Shown here piece by piece: positions 33,486 through 44,876 of a stretch of 64,000 nucleotides of DNA. This DNA is from Silene conica. Taxonomy: Eukaryota > Streptophyta > Magnoliopsida > Caryophyllales > Caryophyllaceae. A model generated the notes under the pieces. It saw only the letters and a program-made list of their open reading frames with translations. It did not search any database and had not been told where the DNA came from. A program made the translations under genes and the position numbers. Location of the stretch: positions 15,939,001 through 16,003,000 of the forward strand of contig CM055318.2 of NCBI GenBank assembly GCA_029255685.2. The letters are read 5' to 3'. Position 1 is the stretch's first letter, and every line of letters starts with the position of its first letter.

Positions 33486-35082
33486 TCAAACGGGTCAAGA
33501 GAGTCAGGGACAACCGTATTGGATATGAGAAAACAGAATCGTCATCGCTATCAGAATAATGTGAAGATCGCAAGAAAGAAGTAGCAAGAACACAATTTTT
33601 GGAATAATTAGTGTGAGAATTATCTATACTGTGGTAAAAATAAGTTGTGGTTGTAGTGTAGAAGAGATGGAGACGGAGAAGGTTGAAGAGATGGAGACAG
33701 ATTTTTTTTGGAGAAAGAGAGAGCGGGATATTTAGAAATGAGAGGAAATGAGAGAATGAGCAGCGTAGTAGTAGAATGTGTGGCTCTAGGGTTTCCTTAA
33801 AAGGATCTGGAATATGGGATATAAATGTGGGTGGTTGGGAGGTTGAAGATGGGTTATTGGGTTTGTTGGGTTATTGAGTTTGTTGGGTTGAATAATTTGG
33901 AGGCAAAGATTAGGGGGATTGGGTTGGGTTAGTAGTATGATTTGGGTTAATAATAGGGTTAGGGTAGTTATTGATGTAGGATTAAGGTGGGGACACAATG
34001 ACATTTTTCGTAAATATGTGATTGTTATTAGGATAGTAGGGTCATTTTATTGTCCAAAGATAGAAATGTGTTAAGTGAATTCGAATGGACCGAAATAGCG
34101 AATTGTATTTGGATTAAAAAGGAGGAAGTATTACAATATCCCAATTCCCCCTGAAGTTTGCAGACTATGTACACTATACATTAATGAATGAAATTGCAGC
34201 CACAATTTTTTAAGGGTATTGCTCAATCGTGGATGAGTTTTACTCAATCGTGGACATGACTGACCATTATACCCCTATATTTTCACAAAATTTACAATTT
34301 TATTTCAGCTTCCCACCCTAACTATCAACCCAAAATAAAAAAAAAAATTGTTCTATATTCAGAGAAAGAATGAAATTAACAACACTAAACAACTTCAAGT
34401 ACCTAATCTATCTAAATCTAAGAACCCTATCCCAAGCAAGGAAGGGTCGAACCCCTGGACAAGAGCCCGATCTCAGTGCCAGACTGCCAGCGCTTCCCTG
34501 ACATAAGAGGAAGGAGTCTTTGTTCGAGGTTTTGCGCCCGAGGATTTGACTACCAAATTCAGGGTAGGTTCTAACACACTCGTCCACAATATAGCATGTA
34601 TGTCTGTATCAGCTTATGCAGCGAACGAAAAGGGGCATATAGTGGGATGCGTATAGACACATAATTCAATTCCTCTTTCCCGAACCGTCGAAGGGATCTG
34701 AACTACCTACATTAGGTTTGCGGTATTAAAAATTATAATCGATGACTTAGTGGTGTAATTAACATCCGTGGTGGTGTAATCTTGACAGATTTGATTAATT
34801 TGATTTATTTTGTGAGAGGAGAATGAAAGAGAGAGTTCTTTTCCTGTTGCTAAGCAAAGGACATATAATGGAAAAACAATAAAAAAAGTCCGAATAGGTC
34901 CGAACAGGTAAAACTCGTGCATAAATGAGCAATTGAATTTTTTTAAACAAGGAACAAACTAGAAAAATAGAACAAGGGTTGAGGCTTGACTACCCAGAAG
35001 TCAAGTATGGGTTGTTCCAACCTAACTTAGCTGTGATCATCAACAACAGCAAATTGCCGACCTGCCGATCAACCTAACAACA
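33486..35082. other. Intergenic DNA upstream of BLOS2
   Basis: No gene was recognised. About 33800-33960 is GGGTTATTGGGTTTGTTGGG-type low complexity. 34380-34720 is less AT-rich (GAACCCCTGGACAAGAGCC and nearby) and unassigned. The BLOS2 promoter is expected in the last few hundred bases. Confidence 0.35.
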
Positions 35083-36882
35083 ATGGCGGGAACTGATGAT
35101 GAAATCGGAAAACAAAACCAACATCATACTGACGAACTAGCTGATGCACTCAACCATCTTTTCAATGGCGTTTCCTCAATGATTACGTCTGAACTTAAGG
35201 TTTTTTCTGCTTTCCCTATTTTAATCTTAAATCTTAATTTGTTTTTGTGAATTAGGTTTTATCAGAATCTTAATTATCAATGTATCTTTGTTTTTTTCAC
35301 TAGTTTAGAGTATTTAGACCTAATTTCCATAATCATGCTTCAGCTACTTGGCTTTAATGGAATTATTATGATTGCTAGAATTGTTGATGTTAATTTTGTC
35401 TGTATGATTTATTTTTAAACCTAATGTTTTACCAATTAATTAGTGATCACTGATTTAAACCTAATTAGATGAAGATTGAAGAGTTTGTCAACCATAGTTA
35501 GCAAATTTTTTGACAAGAAAGGATAGCATAGTGTGCATATTTGGGGCAAGGGTGACATTGAGTTGTATCGTGATGGGTTGTATAAATTGGGGAAATTCAG
35601 TTATCGGGAATAGTTCAAGTGTGATAGATTGAAGTGAAACAATTGCAGTCTCCAGAAGTTTCGCTTTGACAGAACTAGGAAATAATTCTCTTTGGAGTTT
35701 TGGTGTCCTATGATTTCATATGTTCTCTGCTTTCTTGAGATCGTTACTAAAACAGTATCTAGTTGACGGTTCAATAAATCGCTAAAAGGTCTAGAACTTA
35801 AAGGCCGGTGGTGGCGTGGTTGCTAATCACAAAAGATATGTCACTTTATTGAAAGTTTCACTATTAATAATGGTGAGGTTCTTTAACTACTATGCCAAAT
35901 GTATCAACTAATTGAGTTCATGTTTTCTCTACCTTCCATGACCATGATTGCCAAAAACATAAGTTGCTGGCGTTGAGCGAGTTGAGTTGAATTTGCAATA
36001 GGTTCATGAGGTATATATTATAAATCTTACTCTTGCTAAAACAAACACTATTTGACTCTTTTTCGGTGATTTTTTTTGTTCTTCACTTCTGCTGGCTTTT
36101 TCCTAGTTTGTTCCCTTTTAATGATTCTTTTTTCCATTGACAATTTTGAAGCCTGCTAACTTCCTTGGGCCTTGGGATATCGTAAGAACTAATAAACTCC
36201 CTACTTCGACCAAACAACCAGAGTGTAAAAAAATGTTGGACAAAGTGATTGAGAATGTGTTTTCGACCATGGAGTTAATTTTGGAGATATTTAAGTAACA
36301 TTTTATTGATTACTCTTTTTACGTGGTTGTTGTAATGGTAATTGACGAACAGACAATGGGGACTGAAATGAACATTGTGTGTGTGCGCATGGTGAGGGTG
36401 GGTCGTTAGGGCTATATCTTAATCTCATAAGATGGAAATAATACTACCGTGTTGATCATTTTCTCGAGTTGCAAGAATGATAGCTGGAGAGTGTGTAATG
36501 AAGTCTAATATTTTGTTTGCTTACACTGTGAAAGGCATCGGTGATGCTGGTTCTGCATATTTTGTGTAGTGATGTAAAACACACAACCTAACTTGCAGTG
36601 TGCCGCATCTTCCAGGGGACAAACAATCTACTTGAACTTTTGGAAAAAATGAATCTTAGAGTGGCAGAAGAGTACAATAATTATGGTGATGTTGCTTCAG
36701 GCTTGAGAGTCTTTGTGGAGCAACTGAAACAGAAGAGCGGTGGGTTTGATGAGTATGTTAACCAGATTGATGCAATAGATCAACAGGTGACTGAATTTGA
36801 AGCTGTAATCTCAATGCTTGATAAATATGTGTCAGTGTTAGAGAAAAAGGTGCAATCAGCGTACCAAAATCCACCATCTTAA
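35083..36882 (+). CDS. BLOS2: BLOC-1 complex subunit 2 (BLOS2), 127 aa, two exons
   Basis: Exon 1 is 35083-35199 (39 codons, MAGTDDEIGKQNQ...TSELK, donor AAG/GT). Exon 2 is 36616-36882 (acceptor CAG, then GTNNLLELLEKMNLRVAEEY). Phase is 0 and the frame runs to TAA at 36880. The conserved second half (LRVFVEQLKQKS, YVNQIDAIDQQVTEFEAVIS, LDKYVSVLEKKV) is a predicted coiled coil and matches the recalled Arabidopsis BLOS2 protein, of similar length. BLOC-1 acts in endosome-to-vacuole sorting; in plants it interacts with sorting nexin. The 1.4-kb intron holds no recognisable element. Copia element 2 lies only about 190 bp past the stop codon, inside or just after the 3' UTR. Confidence 0.92.
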
Positions 36883-37071
36883 TTCTACTCTTTCCCTTCT
36901 TTTATTCCGTTGTGTCTTTTCTCGAGACCTCAATTTATGCATTTATGAAACTTTCTCGAAATTGGTTTGTTTATGGCGTTTTAAAACATATTGGTTGTCG
37001 ATTTGGTTTCTATGTAAATACTCCTTGGAACGGTTGCTTAGAACAAATCTTCAGGGGGAGGAATAAGGTTT

Positions 37072-37313
37072 TGAAGAAAATCAGAGCAGAGCAGAATATG
37101 TGGAAGATTATTCTTGTGTTATTGAATTGAATAGACGTAATACATAGTAGAAATATATACACCTTCCTACTCCTTAATACAAGAGATATGCATAATACAA
37201 AATCTTAAATAAAAGGTAACAGTATAACTAAATATATCAATAATATATTTTGCACATAATATTCTTAGCTTAATTGTCGTCCAAGAATATCTCATAATAT
37301 TCAATCCTCATTA
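37072..37313 (-). repeat. 3' LTR of copia element 2
   Basis: 242 bp; differs from the 5' copy at three seen positions (AAATCAG/AAACCAG, GTAATAC/GTAGTAC, TTCAATC/TTCGATC). Confidence 0.92.
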
Positions 37314-37320
37314 CTCCCCT

Positions 37321-40300
37321 TCAAGTTGGAGCATCCGGTGATCCAATGCCCAACTTGGCTTGAAGGTACCGAAACGTGTTTCCCGCCAAGGCTTTAGTAA
37401 AAAGGTCCGCTATTTGGTCTTTGCTTCGAACGAAGAACGTTTTTACATTGCCTTGCATAATGTGGTGTCGAATGAAATGACACTCAACTTCGATGTGTTT
37501 GGTTCGATCATGTGACACGGGATTTCTGGCGATTCTTAGAGCCGCCTGATTGTCGCATAAAAGCATCATAGGTTCAACATGAGTAATGCCCAAGGACTGT
37601 AGGAAAGATTTCACCCATAGTACTTCACTTGTCACAGCCCCTAGTGCTCGATATTCGGCTTCGGCAGTTGATTTTGCAACCGTCGTTTGTTTCTTAGCTC
37701 GCCATGAGATTGGCGACTTGCCTAAGCAAACGTAATACCCACTGATAGATCGTCCAGTAAGAGGACATTTTGCATAGTCGGAATCGGAGTAGCCCCGAAC
37801 TTGTAAATCACAGTCACGGCTAATAACAATCCCACGGCCCGGTCCGCCTTTAATGTACCGAATTACTTTATAAACAGCCGCGAGATGATCTTGCCTTGGG
37901 GCATGAACAAATTGGGACAAAATGTGAACGGAATAAATCAAGTCGGGTCTCGTAATAGTTAAATAAATTAACTTCCCCACTAATCTTCTATATTTCATAG
38001 GATCATGTAAAATTTGTCCTTCTGCAAGAGCCAAATTATGTTTGGGTTGAATGGGTGTGTCAATTGGTTTTGCTCCTTCCAAACCCGCTTCTTTTATAAT
38101 ATCAATCGCATATTTACGTTGACAAAGAAACAACCCTTTTGATCCCTCTGCTACTTCAATTCCCAAGAAGTATTTAAGTTTCCCAAGGTCTTTTATCCCG
38201 AAACTCCGATCTAAGAACTGTTTTAGACGGTTGCTAGCCATGACATCGTTACTCACTATAATCATATCATCTACATAGACTAAAACTCCAAGGAAAATTC
38301 CATCCTTGTTATAAGTAAAAAGTGAGTAATCAGCCAATGATTGTTGGAAGCCATACCTTGTTAAAGACGAAGTCAATTTTTCGAACCAATTACGCGACGC
38401 TTGTTTTAGTCCATACAAGCTCTTCCGTAACTTGCATACTTTATTTGAACCGCTCGTTTCAAAACCCGGTGGCATCCTCATGTAAACTTCTTCATGTAAG
38501 TCCCCGTGAAGGAAAGCATTATTCACGTCTAACTGCGCAATATTCCATTTCTTCGCGACTGCCACTGCAAGCAAACATCTTACACTCGCCATTTTTGCCA
38601 TGGGAGCAAATGTTTCATGGTAATCTACTCCTTCAATTTGGGTATAGCCTTGTGCAACCAATCGTGCTTTATAACGCTCAATGGCTCCGTCTGCTTTATA
38701 CTTTACCTTGTAAACCCATCTACATCCAATTGGTCTCTTGCCTTTTGGTAACTCTATAACATCCCATGTACCATTCTGCTCAAGAGCCCGAAACTCCTTT
38801 ACCATTGCCTCCCTCCATTCGGGTATGTTAGCAGCCTCACTATATCGTTGAGGCTCGGCCACTGCATCGATCTTACTCAAGAAGCAATTGTGAGTTTTAG
38901 AAAAACAATTATAAGTGACATAATTATTCAAAGGATATCGAGTACCTCTCTTTGAGGATGAAGTTGTGGTCGAGGGGACTGACTTTGTGGGGTTTATTAT
39001 CCTTGTGGGTTTGCATATGTAATCCTTCTTCCATGCGGGCTCAAATTTACTTCGAGCTCCTCTTCCCATGTCGACGGAAGTAGTACCACCTTTATCTTCA
39101 ACAACATCTCCATCAAGATGTTCCTGTGCCTCTATATTTTCTTGGTCATCCCTTATTTCGTTCCTTGTTTCATTCTCATGTAACTCTGTTCTGATTTCGT
39201 CGTTAACGAATTCGGTGTGGTCATGTTGGGTGTCTATAAAAGTCTGACTCTTCTGATTGGCAAGATCATTACTCTCTGGGAAGGTTTGTTTATCATTACT
39301 CTCTGGGAAGGTTTGTTTATCAAGAATGCTACCGAACGGAAATACATGTTCATAAAATATCACGTCCCGTGAGTCAAAAACATTCCCTGTTTTAAGGTCA
39401 TATACCCTCCACCCCTTCTTGGTAGACGGGTACCCAATAAAAATGCATCGTTTCTCCCGTTCACTAAATTTATTCTTTGGCTTATCTTTGTTGTGGGCAT
39501 AACATAAACTTCCGAAAACTCGAATTGAATCAAGTACGGGTCGTTCACCGTGCAAAATTTCATATGGGGTTTGACCTTTTAAAACATGTGTGGGAGTTCG
39601 ATTTATCAAATACGCAGCGGTTACTATGCATTCTCCCCAAAACTTGAGAGGTAAATTACTTTGAAAAAGAAGTGCCCTAGCCTTTTCTAAGATGTGTCGA
39701 TGTTTCCGTTCCACCTTACCATTTTGTTGCGGGGTGTCGACATTGCTAGTTTGAAAAAACATGCCATTTTCGCTATAATATTGTTTCAATGGTCCGGAAA
39801 GAAATTCCGTCCCATTATCACTTTGAATGATTTTAACTTGTCTTCCAAATTGAGTTTTTACCATATTGCAAAAATTGATGAGCAATTGATTTACCTCTCC
39901 TTTTTCTCGCATAAGGTAGACCCAAACTGCCCTGCTCTTGTCATCCACAATGGTTAGAAAATATTGCGCCCCACTTAAACTCTTCATACTGTATTTCCCC
40001 CACACATCACAATGTATAAGTCCAAACAAAGAATCATTTCGTTTCTTATTTAATTTAAAACTTGATCGTGTTTGCTTAGCACGGCAACACGGATCGCAAA
40101 CGTCTTTAGAATCCCAACATAAACTCAAACCAATAAGACTAGAAAAAAGTGGTAAAATACTACTCGAAGGATGTCCGAGTCTCTTGTGCCAAAGTTTTGC
40201 ATCACCGCTGGTTTCCACTTTGGCTGTCGATTCCTCATGTCTTACTTGTAGATAATAAACCCCGTCTTTATGCTCCCCCCGTCCAATCTTCATCCTCGTA

Positions 40301-41669
40301 GAGAGGTCCTGTATAACACAATGATCGGAATAAAATGTCACTAAACAATTGTTTTCTCGAATTAACTGTTGAACCGAAATCAAATCACATTGTAATGTAG
40401 GAACATAAAGCACATCCTTTAACATAAAATTGGAATTCAAAGTCACTGTCCCGTGTTCACAAGCAACAATCTGGGAACCGTTTGGCAGCCCCACTGTCGA
40501 AGCTGTTCTCGTCTCTATATTTCGAAGTAAATTTCTCCTTCCCGTCATGTGATGCGAGCATCCTGTGTCAAGAAGCCAAGTCTCACAGTTTGTAAAATTC
40601 ATACCTTGTGATTTAGAGCTACCTTCAGCCTTGTTAGCAATCAAGGCTCGGAATTGAAGTAATTCCTCTGTTGTCAGCCCCTGTCCGCTCGCATCACCAC
40701 TGTTCACACCTGTTGCGTTTGCACGCTCATAGTGACCTCTGCCTCCACGGCCGCGGCCGCGGCTCCCACGGCCTCTTCCGCGTCCTTGATTTTCAGGTTT
40801 ATTCCAACAGAAGTCCTCGGTATGCCAAGGTTTCTTGCAATATGTGCAATAAAAAATGTCTTTCTCATCTTTCTTCTCGGTATTGTCGCGATCTCTGCTT
40901 GATCCATCAGGGACCCTCGCGGCCATGGCTGCCTCTGTTGTGAGTGCTTCTTCTTTCTCCTTAGTTGCAGCCCTGTGACTTTCTTCACGTATGACGAGTG
41001 AATAAGCTTTCGTCAGGGATGCAATCTCATCATCCATAAGTAAATTGGAACGAATGTTTCCATAAAGGCTATTGTCGAGACCCATCAGAAACTGATGTAC
41101 TTTCTCATCTTCTCGTTCCTTGAGAATCGCATCCGCCGCTCCGCAAGTGCATGATGGTACCTTGCTGTAATTTGCTAATTCATCCCAAATGGTCTTCATC
41201 TTGGTGTAATAATCGAGAACGGTCTGGTCCTTTTTCTGTTTGCACTCGGCCAATTCCGCTTTCAATTGATGAACTCGTGGAGCATTGCCAGTAGAATAGC
41301 TATCTCGCAATTCCCTCCAAACTTCTACCACGGTTCCAGAAAAATTAATGCTTGCATGAAGATCTTCTGCAATTGAACATCGGATCCATGATTTTAACAT
41401 AGCATTGCACTGTCGCCATGCTACCGCTTCTAGCGTTTCTTCTTGACTGTTGGCAAAACCGGTTTCTTCACACGGCCCTCGACAAAAGACAATTTATTTT
41501 TCGCATCGAGAGCGGTTTCTACCGCGTCAGCCCAAAGATCGTAATTTTTGCCATTAAATTTACTTGAAACGAGTGAAAGATTCGTGTTCTCACTCGGGTG
41601 TAAATATAAAGGAGAGCATGGTGAAATTTGCTCTGATTTCGTTTCTGATTTGCCTTCACCCTTTGTCAT
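37321..41669 (-). pseudogene. Gag-pol of copia element 2, one frameshift in gag
   Basis: Gag begins at ATG 41669 (MTKGEGKSETKSEQ) with the plant copia gag motif FNGKNYDLWADAV. That frame ends at 41430. A shift by one base near 41450-41475 leads into the second frame, which is then open for more than 1359 codons to 37321. It contains the rest of gag, zinc knuckle CTYCKKPWHTEDFC, protease LLDTGCSHHMTG, preintegrase LWHKRLGHP, integrase (HCDVWG, QSDNGTEF, NGKVERKHRHIL), reverse transcriptase with LVYVDD (about 38264-38281) and RNase H with KSTAEAEYRALG. It ends LGIGSPDAPT. All catalytic motifs look intact, so the frameshift is the only visible defect. Confidence 0.92.
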
Positions 41670-41742
41670 GATGGGTGAGGAATAAAATTTGAGATGTATT
41701 GTGAAAACGAAAAAAAAAAAAACTTATGAAAAACTTAATGAA

Positions 41743-41760
41743 CCTCTTGCTCTGATGCCA
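41743..41760 (-). other. Primer-binding site of copia element 2
   Basis: The coding strand reads TGGCATCAGAGCAAGAGG immediately after the LTR, the initiator tRNA-Met type with one C/T difference from the commonest form. Confidence 0.85.
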
Positions 41761-42002
41761 TGAAGAAAACCAGAGCAGAGCAGAATATGTGGAAGATTAT
41801 TCTTGTGTTATTGAATTGAATAGACGTAGTACATAGTAGAAATATATACACCTTCCTACTCCTTAATACAAGAGATATGCATAATACAAAATCTTAAATA
41901 AAAGGTAACAGTATAACTAAATATATCAATAATATATTTTGCACATAATATTCTTAGCTTAATTGTCGTCCAAGAATATCTCATAATATTCGATCCTCAT
42001 TA
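41761..42002 (-). repeat. 5' LTR of copia element 2
   Basis: 242 bp; abuts the primer-binding site on its inner side and the GGTTT duplication on its outer side. Confidence 0.92.
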
Positions 42003-43780
42003 GGTTTTGCCAAAGACTAGATGGTAGGTTGAAAAGGCGTGTTCTTATGATTCGCAGAGGATAACACATACTGGTTCTTCAGGGTCTCTTGCTATGAAAT
42101 GTAACTTATTGTTTGGTTCTCCGTTTAGTCGAATCAATTGTTCGTTTCCCAAACTTAAGTGATCATATAGCTTTCTTGGACATTGCGAAATTAGCACACA
42201 AAAGTAGAACTATTGCCATGGAAGAGTAACATCTTACTATTGCCATTGGTAAATTGGCTCGAGGCACAGGAAATGGATGTATTACGAATTTATGAGCATA
42301 TACTGGGATTGCTTTAGGTCGAATGCATACACCTAAATCACTCGAGTATGTATAGACCTAAGTCGGTCATGTTTTAGGTCATACTCGTGGGTTAATTAAA
42401 ATGTATGGTAATGTGCATCGGAGCTGTGTTGAGCCCAACTCTCTTGGTTTTCGGAGTTGGTTTTGATTAAGGGGGTGTTTAAGTGTTCCCCTTATTTACT
42501 CGACTTTCTTGGACACGAGATTCTGGTCAGCGGGGGTTATGTTTCAAAGTGTAGGAGTTTACTCTCTTTTGGAGACGGATTTTTGTTGTCTGCTTTCCGC
42601 CTTTTCTTTCTACGTCCTTGGAGGGTAAGTGCACTTTGCTCTCTTTCGCTGGGTCAAGGGGATCGTTGGTCTATAGAGGATGTGTATCACAGCCATGGAG
42701 ATGAATCTCCGAGACGCTCTCTTGAGTCTTGTTGCAGGTATTTCTCCAAAGTTGTAACGTTCCAGACGAGTAAAAATGAGTTTATGGAGGATCGTTGGTT
42801 TTCCGAGGAAGATTATCACAGCCAAGGAGATGAATCTCCGAGACCCTTTCTTGGGTTTTGTTGCAGGTATTTCTCCAACGCTTCATCAATCAAGACAAGC
42901 AAAGATGAGTATTTTCCTTTCACCACTGCTGATCATCCTTTAGAAATTGTGGTGGATATTGGTTTTAAAGAGCGTGTTGAGACTTCAGTCGTACGCCAAT
43001 GCATTTATTACCTTGTTTTAGTTTATGTTTTATGTATGTTGTAGTTTATAGGTATGGTTTAGTGAGTCGTACCATTAAAATGTAAAACCCTTCCTTTACT
43101 GCAGCAAAAAAAAAGAGGTTTTAGGTCATGAAATAATTGTTCATCGCTCTGTAAAAAATTGGGAGACTAATTTGATTTGAGATTATCTTGTTGAATTAAC
43201 ACTTAAACACTTTTATTTGGTCTCAACTTGTCAATGTAATGCTTAAAACAGAACTATAAAAAGTAAAAACCACATTGAACCCCTCTTATTTCTCCATTGA
43301 GGGAAACCATTGGGGGAATTGGTGTCAAATGAGATGAGATATAGGAAGTAGAAGATAATACCACATTTTGTTTAGTTTCAAAACACACAAGTATTTAAAT
43401 AGTAAAAATAATGTTATTCAGATGGGAAAGTAAAAAAATTGACAATATGTACTTAATTTTTATCTCACTTATAAGTTATAACCTATGATTTGAGCACGAC
43501 ATGCATTGATTATTTCAAAGAAAAAAAGTATAATGGCCGTTGAGATTTGAACGACTTGTTGTATAAGAATACCAAGGAGACATGTAAGCACTATTTCGAA
43601 TGGCCTTAACCTTTATTGTTGCACACTTCAAACCACGTTAATCAGAGAAGCTATATGAGGTTTCAAGAGTGACATGTTTGATGTCTATAAAACATAGCTC
43701 GAGACAATTAATACTCGACAAGATTGTTTTTGAATTGAACTTGACACCCCTAAGAATTTCATTCAAGTTTTAAGTTTTAA
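42003..43780 (+). other. Region after copia 2 with an unidentified ORF
   Basis: A 195-codon open frame at 42457-43044 has no ATG start; it opens with TTG. It contains two similar segments (RWSIEDVYHSHGDESPR and RWFSEEDYHSQGDESPR, about 130 bp apart), each followed by CCRYFS. I do not recognise the family; it could be a gene fragment. 42008-42456 may continue the BLOS2 3' flank. 43050-43780 is AT-rich with nothing seen. Confidence 0.3.
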
Positions 43781-44619
43781 GACCATCCGCATTTGTGAAT
43801 ACTCACCAATTTTCATTCTATACTTTTTCACCTTTTCTCTCTCCAAATTACCATCCACCTCAGCTTTCCACTCATCACTAAAATTCACTAAAAAACACCA
43901 AAAAAACATCCACATCAACAAATACTCAACTTTTTTTCATATTTTACTATACCCAACAATATTCACATAAATATTTCACTATTCCACACTTATATTTATT
44001 TTACTTCGTTATAATTATTAATAATCATATAAATTTTTGGGTTTTGTAATTTATTACTTTTATTGATCTTATTGTAAATTCGAATTTCATTTATTCTAAC
44101 GATTCTTTTGCATATAAATTACGATAAATTTGTATTATCACACTTTTTTTATGGTTCATATTAGAATGATTCATATTATTATAATTCATATTATTATAAT
44201 TCATATTTGTGTAAATAATTAATAATTATATGTAATTTGATAAATAAGTAGAGAGAAAACAGAAGAAATCTGATGAATTATATTAATATTAGACTCATTT
44301 TATAGAGGGGAAAAAATATAAATTGTAACATTTTTTTGTGAAAAAAGAATGTGCAAAATAATTGATAATACCCAAATAGCCGTTCTATAAACAAAATGTA
44401 TAATTTATTTCATTCAGCAAATGTAAAGGTTGGTGCACACTAATTATTGTTGTCCTTTTTATTATTAAAAAATAAAAAAAATTGTACCCTATTGTCTTCG
44501 CACAGGTGAAATTTCTCACCATTTTTCACTCTCTCTTTCCTCTCTTTTATTATTAAAAACCCTCTCTCTCCTCTTCACTATTTTCATGAAAATTGGTGAA
44601 GAGACCATTGTGGTTGGTC
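43781..44619. mobile_element. MITE of about 839 bp with TAA duplication
   Basis: The left end GACCATCCGCATTTGTG and the right end in reverse GACCAACCACAATGG form imperfect inverted repeats; ACTCACCAATTTTCAT and its inverse follow at both ends. TAA flanks it at 43778-43780 and 44620-44622. The interior is AT-rich with no coding. Confidence 0.65.
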
Positions 44620-44876
44620 TAACAACTACACTTAGCTTTACACAGGGGCGACCACAGGAATTTGGAGGTCCTGTTCTAAATATTATATGAAGACCTCCTA
44701 TTATAATTGTCTTATTTTTTTTTCAACCATATCAATACATATATAATATTTTAGAAGTTTAATATTCGAAATTTATTTAGGGTGCTAAATAAAAACATAA
44801 ATTTAGTATATATATATCGAATTAAATTATTTCTCGATCAACCACTACCTATTTTTTGTAGATAAAAAATGAAAAA
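44620..44876. other. AT-rich spacer
   Basis: Nothing recognised between the MITE and the Helitron candidate. Confidence 0.4.

Larger units (their letters stand above)
37072..42002 (-). mobile_element. Ty1/copia retrotransposon 2, nearly intact, 4,931 bp
   Basis: Two 242-bp LTRs lie at 41761-42002 (5') and 37072-37313 (3'). GGTTT is duplicated at 37067-37071 and 42003-42007. Three LTR differences were seen (1.2 percent). On the coding strand the LTR runs from TAATGAGGAT to TTTTCTTCA, so it begins TA rather than TG. The polypurine stretch GAAGGGGAG abuts TAATGAGG, supporting this boundary. A primer site and a gag-pol with one frameshift are present. Confidence 0.93.

Noticed and set aside
33786-34004. 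Minus-strand Pro/Thr/Leu-rich ORF
   Set aside because: It is a translation of the GGGTTATTGGGTT simple repeat with no other support.
34435-34720. tRNA or plastid-derived insert suggested by GGGTCGAACCCC
   Set aside because: Only a B-box-like word is present; no A box, cloverleaf or recognisable organelle gene.
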